From the NCBI RefSeq assembly GCF_032854445.1, contig NC_088299.1, forward strand, positions 5,805,001 to 5,869,000: 64,000 bases of DNA. Reading direction: 5' to 3'. The stretch comes from Liolophura sinensis (Eukaryota > Mollusca > Polyplacophora > Chitonida > Chitonidae). The notes beneath the pieces are model-generated. The model ran no database searches. It had not been told where the DNA came from and was given only the letters and a program-made list of their open reading frames with translations. Positions within the stretch are counted from its first letter, which is position 1, and the number at the start of each line of letters is the position of its first letter. Position numbers and translations under genes: made by a program. Shown here piece by piece: positions 12,001 to 22,985 of this stretch.

Positions 12001-12862
12001 AATAGCATGCCATGTATAAAAAAAATTGCATGCCCTGTGTATGAACTAAAAAGGAAACAAAAACAAAAAGCCATAATTACCATCCAATATACCAGGGAGT
12101 TGCCCCTGCCTTCATGTGAGCCCTCTCTTCACTCATGTTGAACACCTCTCGAAGATTTCGGAACTCTGTTTTATAAGGAAAAAACTGACAATGCTGCTCT
12201 TGATTCTCAAGTGCGGGACTGTCTTCTGAATATATACTTCTAAAAAATTCCCAACTGAATATCTCAGTTGCTGTCCAATTTTTGGCACCATCAACGATGA
12301 CAACTGGTCTGCCAGAATATGCATATCGTTGTTCAAACTCTTTCGGCGTGATATCTTTGACATGATCTACCTGTTCAATTCCTTGACACACACTACAGTC
12401 TACAGGGGGTCTAAAAGAGTCCATCATCAGTTCGTGTGTGTCCACAACACACTGTTCCTTCTCCATGTCTGTATCAAACAACTCAAACCATGCTGACAAC
12501 ATGACTTTTCTTTTCACAGGTGCATCGAGTATAAAGCACGCGCACACTATAGCAACTGCTGCTACAAAGACGGTCAAAGCAATGTTAAAATACTTTTTCA
12601 AAAAGATAAATTTCGACTGCTGTATATTTTTTAACGACTCCAACTCGGATATCTGCAAATCCGTTAAACCCAAAGCCTCTGCTTTCTGGTAGAGTCGCTT
12701 AAATAAAATTATTGGGTCCTCTTCTTCCGCGGCTTTGCGACAGCCCCTGTCATTATGTTCTTGATTCGCCATGGAGTTAACGTTGTCGCTGAATGTGTTA
12801 GAACTGTCAACGTTGTTGTTGTTAACCACGGGCTTTGTTTCACGTGCTGTCGAACCCTTCAT
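2916..12862 (-). CDS. JmjC/cupin-like dioxygenase domain membrane protein (4 exons, 378 aa)
   Basis: Spliced CDS built from exons 12862-12081, 9349-9214, 8659-8527 and 3001-2916; they total 1137 nt (378 codons plus TGA) and all junctions are GT-AG with matching phase. The N-terminal ~90 residues are polar. A hydrophobic membrane segment spans about residues 92-112 and is followed by Lys/Arg. A cupin_8/JmjC-type domain runs from about 165 to the end. It contains GRPVVIVDGAKNW, TDWIFMGSPGYGAHLH then ID (HxD at H306/D308), PSWQAQ..GTKRWTLEPPPEC (K323 in the place of a 2-oxoglutarate ligand) and DTNSWFHST (H360). The iron triad is therefore complete, so a 2-oxoglutarate/Fe(II) hydroxylase or demethylase is likely; the substrate is unknown. 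Topology (catalytic part lumenal) is inferred from the membrane segment and an NWT glycosylation sequon. I do not recognise a named orthologue. Both the gene model and the fold are well supported. Confidence 0.9.
3372..3484 (-). repeat. SINE family A, 3' fragment
   Basis: Matches in reverse the family A tail (TTTATTTGATTGG.GTTTTACG, TTTCACTTATAC, CGGCG.CCAG) of the fuller copy at 8864-9130. Confidence 0.8.
4301..4626 (+). repeat. SINE family B, near full length
   Basis: Starts with a tRNA-like A box (GCAGTTGGTAGAGCG). The body contains GGCGTTCAGCATGAAGGGGA, AATGGCTCGGG and GTCCTGCAACAAGGAGGCAC, and it ends with a GACGTTAAACCCCAAG..CACTCA tail. Homologous copies lie at 20255-20445, 29041-29365 and 51702-52052. 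Confidence 0.8.
6271..6310 (+). repeat. SINE family A tail fragment
   Basis: Only the last ~40 bp (GAGTATGGCGCAAAACACCA then ATCAAATAAATAAATA) remain. Confidence 0.7.
6866..6945 (+). repeat. SINE family A 3' fragment, diverged
   Basis: Contains GGTTTCCTCCCACCATAATG, CTTGCCGCTATCC and TATTCTTGAGTACGACGTAA, as in the family A 3' half. Confidence 0.7.
8527..8659 (-). CDS. exon 3 of the JmjC-like gene
   Basis: 133 nt. Acceptor TTGACAG ends at 8660; donor GTAAGT starts at 8526. It begins with Ile-Asp, completing the HID metal motif, then PSWQAQVTGTKRWTLEPPPE, and ends in a split isoleucine codon. Conserved residues and phase agree with exons 2 and 4. Confidence 0.9.
8660..9213 (-). other. intron 2 of the JmjC-like gene
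   Basis: 554 bp, almost half of it a near full-length SINE (8864-9130) inserted antisense to the gene. Confidence 0.85.
8864..9130 (+). repeat. SINE family A, full length, with A and B boxes
   Basis: tRNA-derived head: A box TGGCTCAGTTGG at 8874-8885 and B box GTTCAAGTCC at 8944-8953. A body with GTGGGAAGGTCTGCCAACAA and CCACCATAATG follows, then the tail GGCGTAAAACACCAATCAAA and an (AAAT)n end. This is the best copy of the commonest repeat in the window and defines the family for the other entries. Confidence 0.9.
9214..9349 (-). CDS. exon 2 of the JmjC-like gene (ends at the HxD histidine)
   Basis: 136 nt. Acceptor TTTCAG ends at 9350; donor GTGAGT starts at 9213. It codes SNCDASAANILRNHYTRPYF and continues to GSPGYGAHLH. 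It supplies the third base of W261 and ends on a codon boundary right after the first iron-binding histidine (H306), so the HxD motif is split by intron 2. Confidence 0.9.
9442..9487 (-). repeat. SINE family A tail fragment
   Basis: Reverse-oriented tail (TTACTTGTTTGATTGGTGTT then TTATGCCATACTC). Confidence 0.65.
11583..11737 (-). repeat. SINE family A 3' half
   Basis: Reverse-oriented. Contains TTTGACTGGTGTTTT, TTTCACTTATAC, GAAACCGGGCAGAGCCCGGG and CCATCCGCAGGTTGCTG, homologous to 8980-9130. Confidence 0.85.
11905..12045 (-). repeat. 24-bp tandem array of T-tract plus ACACAGGGCATGC
   Basis: Six units read on the minus strand as a run of 8-10 T, then ACACAGGGCATGCT or a close variant. It sits 35 nt inside intron 1, next to the exon 1 donor. 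One isolated related copy (T-tract then ACACAGGGCATACT) lies on the opposite strand at 13936-13974. Confidence 0.9.
12081..12862 (-). CDS. exon 1 of the JmjC-like gene (start codon, membrane segment, domain N-half)
   Basis: ATG at 12862-12860. Codes residues 1-260 plus two bases of W261. The donor is GTAATT beginning at 12080; without splicing the frame hits TAA at 12079-12077. This exon carries the whole polar N-terminus, the transmembrane segment and the first half of the cupin domain. Confidence 0.92.
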
Positions 12863-15800
12863 TATCCTTCAGGCAATCTCTCAGGAATGAATCTGTCGGC
12901 GGAGCAAAATAACATTAAGGCAGAGGGACTGTCAGTTAATCTACGTCATAGCTGTGACATTGTCCCAGGTCAAACCGATCCGGATCTGTCCAACAGCCAA
13001 ATCCCATTTCACGGAAGTTTACCCACAACAAGAAAACGTAAATCCCCTGCCGGAACTCCGCCTAGCCTCGCTTTCGACTTCAAGCCCCGTTTGCGATTGG
13101 CTGATGTCACTCTGTTATAGTGCATTTCAGAAAATAAACTGCGCCGTGCGACTGGGCCACGTTTAGTAGCTGCGTGTCAAGATTTACGCACATTCACTCT
13201 GTTAAAATTTTCATTGTGCAAAATGCGGGATTGAGGGGAAATAAAAGGTAAACTTATTTGTTATTAACGGTTCTGCCCTGTTTGTTGAAGAAGAAATGCA
13301 CTTGCTAGTTTTGTTCCCATGTTTCAATAAATTATGTCGTAAGATGAAACAGGTAAAGCTTATAGCGTGTGCGAACACATGCAGTAGTTTACTGATTACC
13401 TGTGTACTCGCCTGTACTACATGCACGGGATTTAAAAGTAGGCACTATGCGCTTGTGATATTTGTCAGAAATCTTCAAGTATGTACTCGGTAGGCCTACA
13501 TGCAGAACGTCCCTGCCACCGCCAGTAAATTTTGTAGAGAAATCTTGGACAACGCCGAGGTCACTGGAGTCACTGTGATGAGACAGGAAGTGATATCAGA
13601 AAACATCAACAATCCATGTCAACCTTTGACCCTAACAATACTTTATACACATGCATTCTAGAGTACGTACAGCATGACTTTAACCAAAACCTACAACAAA
13701 TTTATTGATGAATGCTGATTCAGTAGTTTTGCTGGAGGACACTTGTGAGGTTAAATTAAGCAAAAGCAAGTCTACGAACGTCTCAGTGTGTCGAAAGGTC
13801 TAGCCCAAAGCTAAGCTGGACGTTTCTACCGCTATGCCAAACTTCGGTCAGCATTGGTAAACGATCTTTCAACAGTAATCCAGCCATTTAAACTTTCGAA
13901 TCGGACAACTCAAATCAACGTCTGCCATGATTGGATTTTTTTTTTTTTTTTTTTTTTTTTACACAGGGCATACTATTGTTAAAGAGAATGTTGAGTGAGA
14001 TCAAATCTTGCGCGGCCCACCACCTTGCCCGAACTGGATTTCTGTTTAAAGATGGTTTACCAATGCTGGCTTTGATATATTACATTTCGGACGTTTTAGA
14101 GAATCAATGGTCTCTGATAGTAAAAATCTTTCAATTCTAATCTTTAATGTTCAGTCACACGAGCTGAGATAATTATTTTCAGTGATATGAACTACATGTA
14201 AGGACTTTCCAAACACCATAACTACCCTAGGGTACCCTATATTAATATGCTAGAGCCGCTGTACCTTCTAATTTACACCTTTATATGAGAATGAAAGAAG
14301 ATCAGTTGTACTCAGTATTTTAGTCCAAGCTATTGTATTAGCACTTTATTAGGTACAAATACATGTAGTCGTATATCTTAATTAATCTACGTATATGCTG
14401 TGTGTATTACCTATGTTGTATTGTACATGTATATAAGAACAATTGTTATCGGAATGTGTCCATGTGAAAATCAATTATGTATTATATATTTATATTAATG
14501 TAAAGAATTATTGTATGATTTTACGTCCATATGCACATATGAAATAAGTGCATGCACATGTCGGTATCAACTAGGTATTACATAAATATATTGATGTAAC
14601 GAATTATTGTATGATTTTACGTCCATATGCACATATGAAATAAGTGTGCATGCACATATCGGTATCAGTCAGGTATTACATAAATATATTGATGTAAAGA
14701 ATTATTGTATGATTTTATGTTCATAGGAACATGGGAGTAAATTGTGGTATCAGTTAGGTATAACATGTATATATTAAAGTAAAGAATTATTGTATGTTCA
14801 TGTGCGTATCAAGTGGGTATACACATATGAATTAATTGGGTATTTTTTACAGTATGAAATATATCATACACACATGTACATAATCTTAATATATATGATT
14901 ATCAGTGGGAGACTTTTCATCTACAGAATCTGCAGCAGGTGAGCTCGAATTAATTGTGATACAATCAGTTTGTTTTCGCTTATACTATTTTATACTAAAC
15001 TATACTAAAATGTGTTGGAAGCTTCTTGTTTTACTAGGAAGCTAAGTTCATATCTCAGTGACTTGTTCTTGGTACTCAAATTTGTTACTACATATTTTTT
15101 TAATTTATTTGGAATGTAAGGTATTATGCTTGATGGAAAATAACCAGTAAACCTACAGCCCGTAATTCTGGTCTGTTTTTAATGCACGCATAGTCCCATA
15201 ATTATTACCATAAGTAGTTAACCTTGTTTTTTTGTTTTGTTTTTTTTTTTTTTGTTTTTGTTTTTTTTTTGGTTTTTAAAATACCGATATTATTGTTGGA
15301 CATATGGATATATGATATCATTTCTAATTTATCCCAGAAACCAGCAACTTTTCATTCTTTCATGGAATGCTAATGCCCATAGAAGCCCTCAGATTACAAC
15401 ATCCAGGCTACCTGGATGCGAGGTAGGAATTCCAATGCCAAAACGACGGGAATGAAACGTTTTGAACAAGACCGTGGAGTTGGTCAAAACGTTTTAACTT
15501 GTTATGTGATGTAAACAAGGGGAGATGACTCTGATATGCACGTGTACACATCCTCTAATAAGTCCAGTTCGCTTTGAGTCTGTACCCTGCGCTATTACGA
15601 TAGGCCTATTCTTCTGAAACGAAGGAAATGTCGAAATGTGTAGACATATGGCTAGTTACTAACTGAGACGGTTGAGAGAACGGAGAGGGGATGTATTAGG
15701 GTGTTGAGGGGTTTAACCGAGTCAAATCCCGAAAAGGCACGGCTAGCATTCGCTCGACAGATTTGACGAAGTATGAAACAAGGGAACAGCGATATCGGAC

Positions 15801-17789
15801 TTCCATAACAAGCATTAAAACAAAGGTGTTCAGTCAATTCTTTTTCACCCGCCAATAATGAAGAAAACGGGGGTTGAGGGGTGGGTGGGGGTGTGGGGGA
15901 ACCGGCACATAGCATGGGCCACCAAGAGGTGGGCTGATCTCTTTCACTGCACGGTCTGGTCCATACATGATGTGGTCAGCTCTCTACCGTCGCTTTACCG
16001 GTACAGTACACAACTACCAGCACCAGCAGAATTTATACCAAAGTCTTGAACAACGCAGAGGTAACTGATGTTGCTGTATGCATCAGAGACTGACTTACTG
16101 CAACAGCATGAAGCATCCAAATCGACAACACCTGCAAGATTGAAAAGAAAAGGACAAGACATAATGTAACCTGAACTACTTAGAAATAGGTATGGAAACA
16201 GACCTACACACCGAGTCATTTTTCTGACGTGATTGATAACTCTATAAATCAACTTTTAATCAGGAAATCTTACGAGGCGATGTGATGCGTGACCGGAAAC
16301 AGGATGTCCCATTATACACTCATGCACATGTGTTTTGAACTGCGATATCTCAGAAGAATAACAAAAAAAAAAATAAGTAAATAAATAAATAAAATAAAAA
16401 GTGATGCTTTTTAAACTCCCTGTGGGATACCTATTAGGCCTAATTATCGATGAATAGTTTGCATGTTTTTTTCTGAATTCAGAACCAGTCTGATCTATAT
16501 GGATGTATACAATTATACACATAGCGTTATTATGTATAGCATAGTAGCTATCTGCTATCCTTTTCACTACATACCAAGATATAGCTGATTACATGTTCAA
16601 AATGGAAACAAAAATTCAATTTTTTTGAACAATATTTTGTCCAAATTTATGCTCTTTAAGTGGTCCAGGAAAACAAAATCACCGACCCTTTCAACTATGA
16701 AACCGGCAAGGTGGACATAGTCTGGCTGTTCCATTTTATGGGGCGGCACCCTGATCCATCACTGAGACAAGCTGAGCCGTGTATATCTGCGACTGACTGT
16801 TTATTAAATTCTTTCACTTATTTGAGCGAAGACCGGTTACATGGCTAAAAGATTAGAGTGTCATCGTGTTCGGGAGACCTGGGATCAAACCCAGTTCGAT
16901 CCATACCAAAGACCGTGTGTTTACACACACCTGCATATGACTGTAAAATTGTTAATTATGACGTAATACCCCAAGCATATGTAGAGGATATACAATCCGT
17001 GAGCCATGATATCAGATTTATCACACTTGAGATTGAATTTTCACTCGTTCCTCGTCAAACAGTGTCAAAGGCTCGGAACAAATTAAATTTACACCACTTG
17101 TTTATAAAGTTGATATGGTGAGTCACTCACTGTATATCCTCTGTATATACCTCTGCAGCTAGAGTCAGGTTTATCCGTAACCCGGCAAAAACGCATTTTT
17201 TTTTACCTCCTCGAGGGAGCATTTGATAAATATTGGTTTCTGCCTAACAACATTTATAATGTTGACGAGACCGACACGACGGCAATCCAAGGGAAACCAT
17301 TTCAAGTGAGAGGCGACAAGTCAGAAGTTGGGTATCGGCTGAACGGGGATCCTTGTGAGGGTCGAAATCTGGTTCTGTCCGATTTTCCTCTTTCCAAGTT
17401 TGAACGGTGAACTAATGAATGTCACCTTGCGTAGATCAATATTTGTTTGTCGTATTGCTGATGGATACATTTACTACGTGGATCCGAAAAGTCGTTCGAG
17501 CTTCTGAATAACCGATTCACGTCGTGCTATAGGTCTAATCCTAGACGGGGATGCAACACAAATACCAGAGACAAGAAACAATTTATTTTGCCGAAAGAGT
17601 AGGACATGAATCTACTTTGTCTAACACCCCCACTGTTCACAAAACATGCAGCCACTTTTAGGAAACCCCTATCAACATGCTATGACAAAGGGCTGGAGAA
17701 ATGACTGCTCCTTAGTATTTCAGTCAATGTCAAACCCATGGATAATCCAGATAAGGAGAGATGGGAGTTGTAAATACCAGGGTAATACT
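12863..17789. other. intergenic, 5' flank of the JmjC-like gene
   Basis: No gene recognised. It contains long T-tracts (13936-13960, 15237-15270), a 85-98 bp tandem repeat (14480-14835), and a diverged shared repeat pair (about 13508-13575 and 16005-16090, both with AAATTT/ATTTATACC..TCTTG.ACAACGC.GAGGT). A tRNA-like stretch with a B-box-like GTTCGATCC lies near 16850-16915. The promoter of the JmjC-like gene should lie just above 12862, but no TATA box stands out. Confidence 0.4.
14480..14835. repeat. diverged tandem repeat, about 4 units of 85-98 bp
   Basis: The word GAATTATTGTATGA (or a truncation) recurs at 14505, 14601, 14699 and 14784, with TCCATATGCACATATGAAAT and GGTATCA.. between. 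The first three units are most alike. Confidence 0.85.
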
Positions 17790-18800
17790 TACGTGTTGAT
17801 TTCCATGCGCATTCTGACGTGGTTTTCCTCATGGTCTCGTGTTTTTACTGATTTTGCGCTGGTTGAAATTGAATGGGGTGGTGTTTAATTTGCATACAAA
17901 GATAAACGGCGGGAAAAAGACGTCCGTAATTTTAGATTCTGTCACGTGTCACTGTTATTTATGTGATTTCTGTGTTGCATTATTCGAGGTTCATACATTT
18001 TTGAAAGGAAATTCGTAGTTTTATGTGAAGGTCTCTGTATTCGAACTGCCATCACACAGCCTGTCGATTCCGTAACCGGTTACCACTACGCCACAACGAG
18101 TGGTTGTGCGAGAATGTGGTTTTTAGACGTCTAAGACAGATGAACATGGTAATGGTTGAATGTGCATGTCCGTGTGTCACATGCTTTTGTCACGTGGAAT
18201 ACATTTGAAAATGGTCTCCTCCGTATTTGGCCGGCTTCATTCTGGGAAGCATGAATGAATTGACGTAAGTAGTGACGTAGAAAGTTGCACGTAAATATTC
18301 CCCTAGTCTTTACAACTTCCGAGAGATGTATTTAGATCATACGTGCAGGTTTACATGTACATCCTTTTCCGTTGCCAAGCATGGCAACAACCTCCACTCG
18401 TACATTTCCAGCATGTACATTTAATATGTGCAAATTGCATAAGACACCGCATTTGCGTCATAATGGCGATCGAGTAAATTACATGTACCACATTTCAAGT
18501 TGCTGAACTCTTTGGTCGAGTCTATAAGACCACAAACCTCCACGAATTTCCCATAAGCCACAATGTTAACGTTTAGCGCTGTAGCTCAGTCCCAAACATT
18601 CCGTGACCAATAAACTTTGGTGCATACCTGACCCAGCCTATGGGAAAGAAGTCATAAAAATCTTGACATAGGTTGACCGTCAAAATCTGGACGTTTCTTT
18701 GCCGGCAGCTGGGAGGGGTGTCTAACAACGCCAAGGGGATGTCACTCGCAGCGCCATCACTACCTTGTGTCCTCTCGCCCAGAATTTCAAACTTTCATCA
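17790..18800. repeat. dispersed repeat blocks shared with 23.3-25.3 kb
   Basis: Three blocks recur elsewhere. 17790-17930 (TACGTGTTGATTTC ... GAATGGGG..GG..AATTT.CATACAAA) matches 23533-23685. 18120-18230 (GATGAACATGGTAA, TGCTTTTGTCACGTGGA) matches 25160-25265 in the same direction. 18660-18800 (ACATAGGTTGACC.TCAAAA, GGGATGTCAC, CCCAGAATTT) matches 23325-23455 inverted. Non-coding, element type unknown. Confidence 0.7.
18052..18118 (-). repeat. tRNA-derived SINE head relic
   Basis: Read on the minus strand: an A-box-like TGGCGTAGTGG followed about 40 nt later by a B-box-like GTTCGAATAC. No clean acceptor stem, so not a functional tRNA gene. Confidence 0.4.
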
Positions 18801-18879
18801 TTAAAGCTCATACTCCTCAAAGTTTTGACAATTTCTAGCATTTTAATACGAAGTATGCACCTGTACACCAAAACTTTCA

Positions 18880-18904
18880 CCCCCCCCCCCCCCCCCCCCC
18901 CCCC
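18880..18904. repeat. poly-C tract (25 C) followed by GGGG
   Basis: Uninterrupted run of 25 C then GGGG. A shorter run of 14 C is at 23571-23584, and both lie near the shared dispersed repeat. Confidence 0.95.
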
Positions 18905-19543
18905 GGGGAACAAGAAAAGACTTTATAGCCTAACGTACTCCCGTAAAAACGGAAGTTGTAGTGGGGGTCTGTGTCCATATTTAATCTGTAACAGCACAAA
19001 ATGCTGCAAAGGGTTTCAGGAAAATTGTCTGAAATAGCACTGGAGAGAATCAAGTGAACACATTAATACCCTTTCATTCCCATAAATAAGTAGTGTGATA
19101 GGATATTATTCGCAGGAGGGTAAACTTACCTACCTGAATGTTGTGTGGTACTCGATGTTGCTGGAAAGGTCATCTCTATTTACTTTGTTTATTTACACAC
19201 GGCCCGCAATTGACAGTGGGTGTCAAAATGATGTACTTATTGACAAATCCCTGCTCCAGCTGATTTATCACATGTTATTTGCCATTCGTCTCAACAGGTT
19301 TTCAATTTCAAATACAAGGAAAACATAGTCCAAAGTTTATGTCGTTCAAAATTTATTTAATCTATTTAGACTTACACACGTGTGCATATACATTTGCTTG
19401 TACATCCAGATACTCTCTTGTAAAAAGAACAATAGGCCTACACAAACTTTGATCACCATTGTGATGTGGTAAATTTACAGGACATGCAAATGTTAGTATT
19501 CCAGGGAAGCCTTTCCTGTCCATATTTTTGATAATATTTTAAT

Positions 19544-19779
19544 TATTTACTTATATGATTGGAGTTTTCCGCCGTACTCAGGAATATTACACTTATACGA
19601 CGGGTCAGCATTATAGTGAGAGAAAACCGTGCAGGAAACCAACGACCATCCGCAGGTTGCTCACAGACCTGAGAGGTTGCCAGCATGATCTATACGTGAA
19701 TTCACGGCGACCGAACTGGTGAGAGGCTCCTGGGTCATTGCGCTGTGCTAACGCGATAACCAACTGAGCCACGGAGGTC
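19544..19779 (-). repeat. SINE family A, near full length
   Basis: Reverse orientation from the tail (TTATATGATTGGAGTTTTCC) to the head (AACCAACTGAGCCA, the complement of the A box). Confidence 0.9.
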
Positions 19780-20254
19780 CCAATTTCATAATATAAACTG
19801 ATGTTATAATATATACGCACTGCATACGCTTAGAAGATATTTTTACATAATAAAGTTTGAAGTGAGATGAAATGAATTCATATGGATCTGTCCGGCTTTT
19901 GTTTTTGTATGCATATAACTACAGAAATGCACGATTTCAGGCAATATTTCGGTAGAGGGAGACAACTTCTGTGTCAAGGAATGCTGGTTTTCTATCACTT
20001 CAGATTAAAGAAGGCCTGGCCCCAGGTTCACACGGCTGTCTTACACTTCAAACTTAGTCTTATCTTACGGTATTAGCCCAGAGCTCGAATTTTACTTCGA
20101 GCACTAATTCTTACTTTTGCCGTGAAAGACTTATGAAGCTCTAAATACATGTTTCTTTATGGGGAAAAACCGTAAGCTATTTTTAAGTTATCACTAACCT
20201 TGACTCAGTTAAGTCTAAGACAGGACAAAGACTTTAAAAATGGTATAGGCCTAA

Positions 20255-20445
20255 ATGTTGCTGCCTCGGTTGACGCTCAGCACCGAGAGGGTGGAGAAAG
20301 GAAGCAAGAATGATTAACCCGGTACCAGTATAGTGTCACTGGGTTAGGTGTCATGTCTGGTGTCTTTGGCATAATACTTCAGTGGCACAGTTTATGTACA
20401 CATTCCCAATTACTCATCGTCGTCATGTGACTGTTCAGTATGTCG
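20255..20445 (+). repeat. SINE family B fragment
   Basis: Matches the family B middle and tail (GACGCTCAGCACCGAGAGGG, CCGGTACCAGTATAGTG, CTCATCGTCGTCATGTGACT). Confidence 0.6.
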
Positions 20446-20511
20446 TAAAAAAAAAGTATGCATGTATACATGCATACATAGTAGGCCTACCTACCCTTCA
20501 TCACGTTGGAA

Positions 20512-20652
20512 GGTCTGTCAGCAACCTGGGAATGGTCGTGAGTTTCCTCCGGGCTCTGCCCGGTTTCCTCCCACCATAATGCTGGCAGCCGTCGTATAAG
20601 TGAAATATTCTTCAGTACGGCGTAAAACACCAATCAAATAAATAAGCAAATA
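20512..20652 (+). repeat. SINE family A 3' half
   Basis: CACGTTGGAAGGTCTGTCAG through GGCGTAAAACACCAATCAAA and an (AAAT)n-like end. Confidence 0.85.
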
Positions 20653-21819
20653 CCCTTCATCACACTCCTTACAGCACCGCTCTGTAGCTCTCGCGCATTA
20701 CATGCACGTCGACGTCATTGTCACTAGTAGACCAGCTTGACCTTTGGAATATGTGAGGCTTGTTTAAACTTAACCTCATCACTGATGTCCTCGCGTCGAC
20801 TAGCTCTGAGATTGGTAGGGTGGACTCTGTTGTTCTTCTCAAAATAGATGTTGCTCTTCACAGTAGATGCTTAGAGTTTCTTATTTTATTATTAAAACAA
20901 AAAATTTTAGCTAAGACCTCTAAACAAGTTGTCATTTGCAATTTAAGTGCGTACGTGTGTACATCTTGGTTTCAATGGCTTTATCTTTGTCCGGACGATG
21001 CCGAGTGTGCCTAATTTGAATAAAAAATTGTGGTTAACTGGTAATGTCAAAGAGCAAGGTACACTGGGTTATTGTTTATGACTAGTATTCTCAAATAGCC
21101 GGGTGATATATGAAGTCAGAAATATACTGTAAGATTAAAACAAATGCTTTTGTAGGGTACAGCTTGGACATGTTGAATGAATAAATGATTGATGATTAGG
21201 ACAAGCATACCCTATCAAGTGTTATTGGAAAGGTTTTTGTCGTATTTGTCTTATGTGCTTTCGTTTCTTATAGTGTCTTCTCAAGCATGCAGGTACCTAT
21301 GAGTGCGACACCATTCAATCACTTTAATCCTGTTTGATATTAAACGTGTCGAGCGAGGTTTGTGAAATGAACAAACCAATCAGGATTCTTTCTCCTACTA
21401 TTTGGATCCGATTTCATCACATTTCCTGAACTCGGGCTTTTATCCAGTATGACTTGTGCGTGAAATTTGAAATTGTTATACGAAATGAAAGTTCACCAAC
21501 AGCAGATTTTCAGTGAATCAGATGATGAATATTTATTATGACGAGGGAGGAACCAGCAGTTGACACAAGAAAGAGTTGAGTTGAGTTCCAGTTAAATGTC
21601 ATATGAGACAGAGTTCCAGGTGAGTGTCATATGTGACAGAGACCCAGGTGAGTGTCATATGGGACAGAAAGTCTCATTAGACTTTTGTCTCAAATTATGG
21701 TACCATAGTTCAGTTGATATATTCTGGTATATAGTCCACTGTGGTCCACTTAATATCTCATGTAATTTCTACTTTCATGACACTGGAGCTGGATTCTCAG
21801 GTTTTGTGAGACTGGAGAG

Positions 21820-21966
21820 TCCCAGAATTTTGGGACTGGGAAAAATCCCAGATTTTTGACACTGTATTCTCGGCTTCCTGGGACTGGTTCCCACCAAGTG
21901 TCAACTGTCTCTGAATTCTTAAACTGGATCACAAATCACTATTCCCGATACTGGGACTGTTTCCCA
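21820..21966. repeat. four short hairpins with shared TGGGA/TCCCA arms
   Basis: TCCCAGAATTTTGGGA at 21820-21835, CTGGGAAAAATCCCAG at 21836-21851, TGGGACTGGTTCCCA at 21879-21893 and TGGGACTGTTTCCCA at 21952-21966. Arms are perfect and loops are 4-6 nt. No function assigned. Confidence 0.8.
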
Positions 21967-22726
21967 ATTCACGGTACAAGAATTTTCCCACTCTTAATAA
22001 AATAGCTACTTACTGAGAATGCTTACCAGCAGTTTGATGACAACTCTCTGCAGATTCCAAGGCCATCTGCAGACGCTGAAAAATCAGGCCTATTTATAGA
22101 TTTCCACATGGTGTGGGCGGAGCAATGAACCAAATCAGAAGACTCTGATTTGTTAGACGAGCAATTTTTTATTGTTTGTAAACACAGATGACACGATGAC
22201 GTCATCACGATCGCGACCAAGAACTCCAAAATAATGGCTTCGCTTTGAAGCCAAAATGTAAATGCCAATGTCTGAAAAGTCCGTATTTTTATCCATATTA
22301 CTCAAAAAGTATAACCAATTTCCACACAGTGACATTACATGATAAATTCCTTTTCAAACTGTGGTGGGAAAATCCTGGTATGATTTCTAAAAGCCTGTAA
22401 GTGCGGGTTCTATAGACACCTAATTACCATAAATGTACAAAATGGCGGCAACACAAACCTCTGCTTTCCAGGTTGAACTGAGGACAATAAATGCCATATT
22501 TTCTGTGTGGAACAAGAACGAAAATAAAAGGTAAAGATTTTCCAGATAAGACACTGACATAGAATTTCGTAAAGTCTACATTATCATCACTACATTGCTG
22601 AAAAATACTTATAATTATCCCAAATATGTAGGAACGCCGATACAACAACAACATCACTCGTCCATGAAACAGATAAACGTAAGTTTAAAACTTCCTACGA
22701 GAATAAATAAACGCTATCCTGGCAAA

Positions 22727-22985
22727 TATTGGTTTATTTATTTGATTAGTGTTTTACGCCGTACTCAAGAATATTTCACTTATACGACGGCGGCCAGCAT
22801 TATGGTGGGTGGAAACCGGGCACAGCCCGGGGGAAACCCACGACCCTCCGCAGGTTGCTGGCTGACCTTCTCACGTACGGCCTGAGAGGAAGCCAGCATG
22901 AGCTGGACTTGAACTCACATCGACCGCATTAGTGAGAGACTGCTGGGTCATTACGCTGCTCTAACGCGCTAACCAACTGAGGCAA
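22727..22985 (-). repeat. SINE family A, full length
   Basis: Reverse orientation from TTTATTTGATTAGTGTTTTA to CTAACCAACTGAGGC. Includes CGGGCACAGCCCGGGGGAAA and the complement of the B box. Confidence 0.92.

Larger units (their letters stand above)
9350..12080 (-). other. intron 1 of the JmjC-like gene
   Basis: 2.7 kb. It contains SINE family A fragments at 9442-9487 and 11583-11737 and a 24-bp T-tract array at 11905-12045 beside the donor. The rest is AT-rich with no recognised feature. Confidence 0.8.
19780..22726. other. intergenic sequence
   Basis: No gene recognised. Contains a SINE B fragment (20255-20445), a SINE A fragment (20512-20652), a short 28-30 bp tandem repeat with ACAGAG..CCAGGTGAGTGTCA (21597-21670) and a cluster of TGGGA hairpins (21820-21966). 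Confidence 0.45.

Noticed and set aside
12077-12083. Stop TAA as the real end of a 261-aa protein
   Set aside because: The stop overlaps a GT donor, and the conserved domain continues in phase in three further exons.
12755-13120. 121-codon plus-strand frame opposite exon 1
   Set aside because: Shadow of exon 1 and its upstream region; no domain.
22023-22335. Overlapping minus-strand open frames
   Set aside because: Non-ATG starts, no domain, no splice context.
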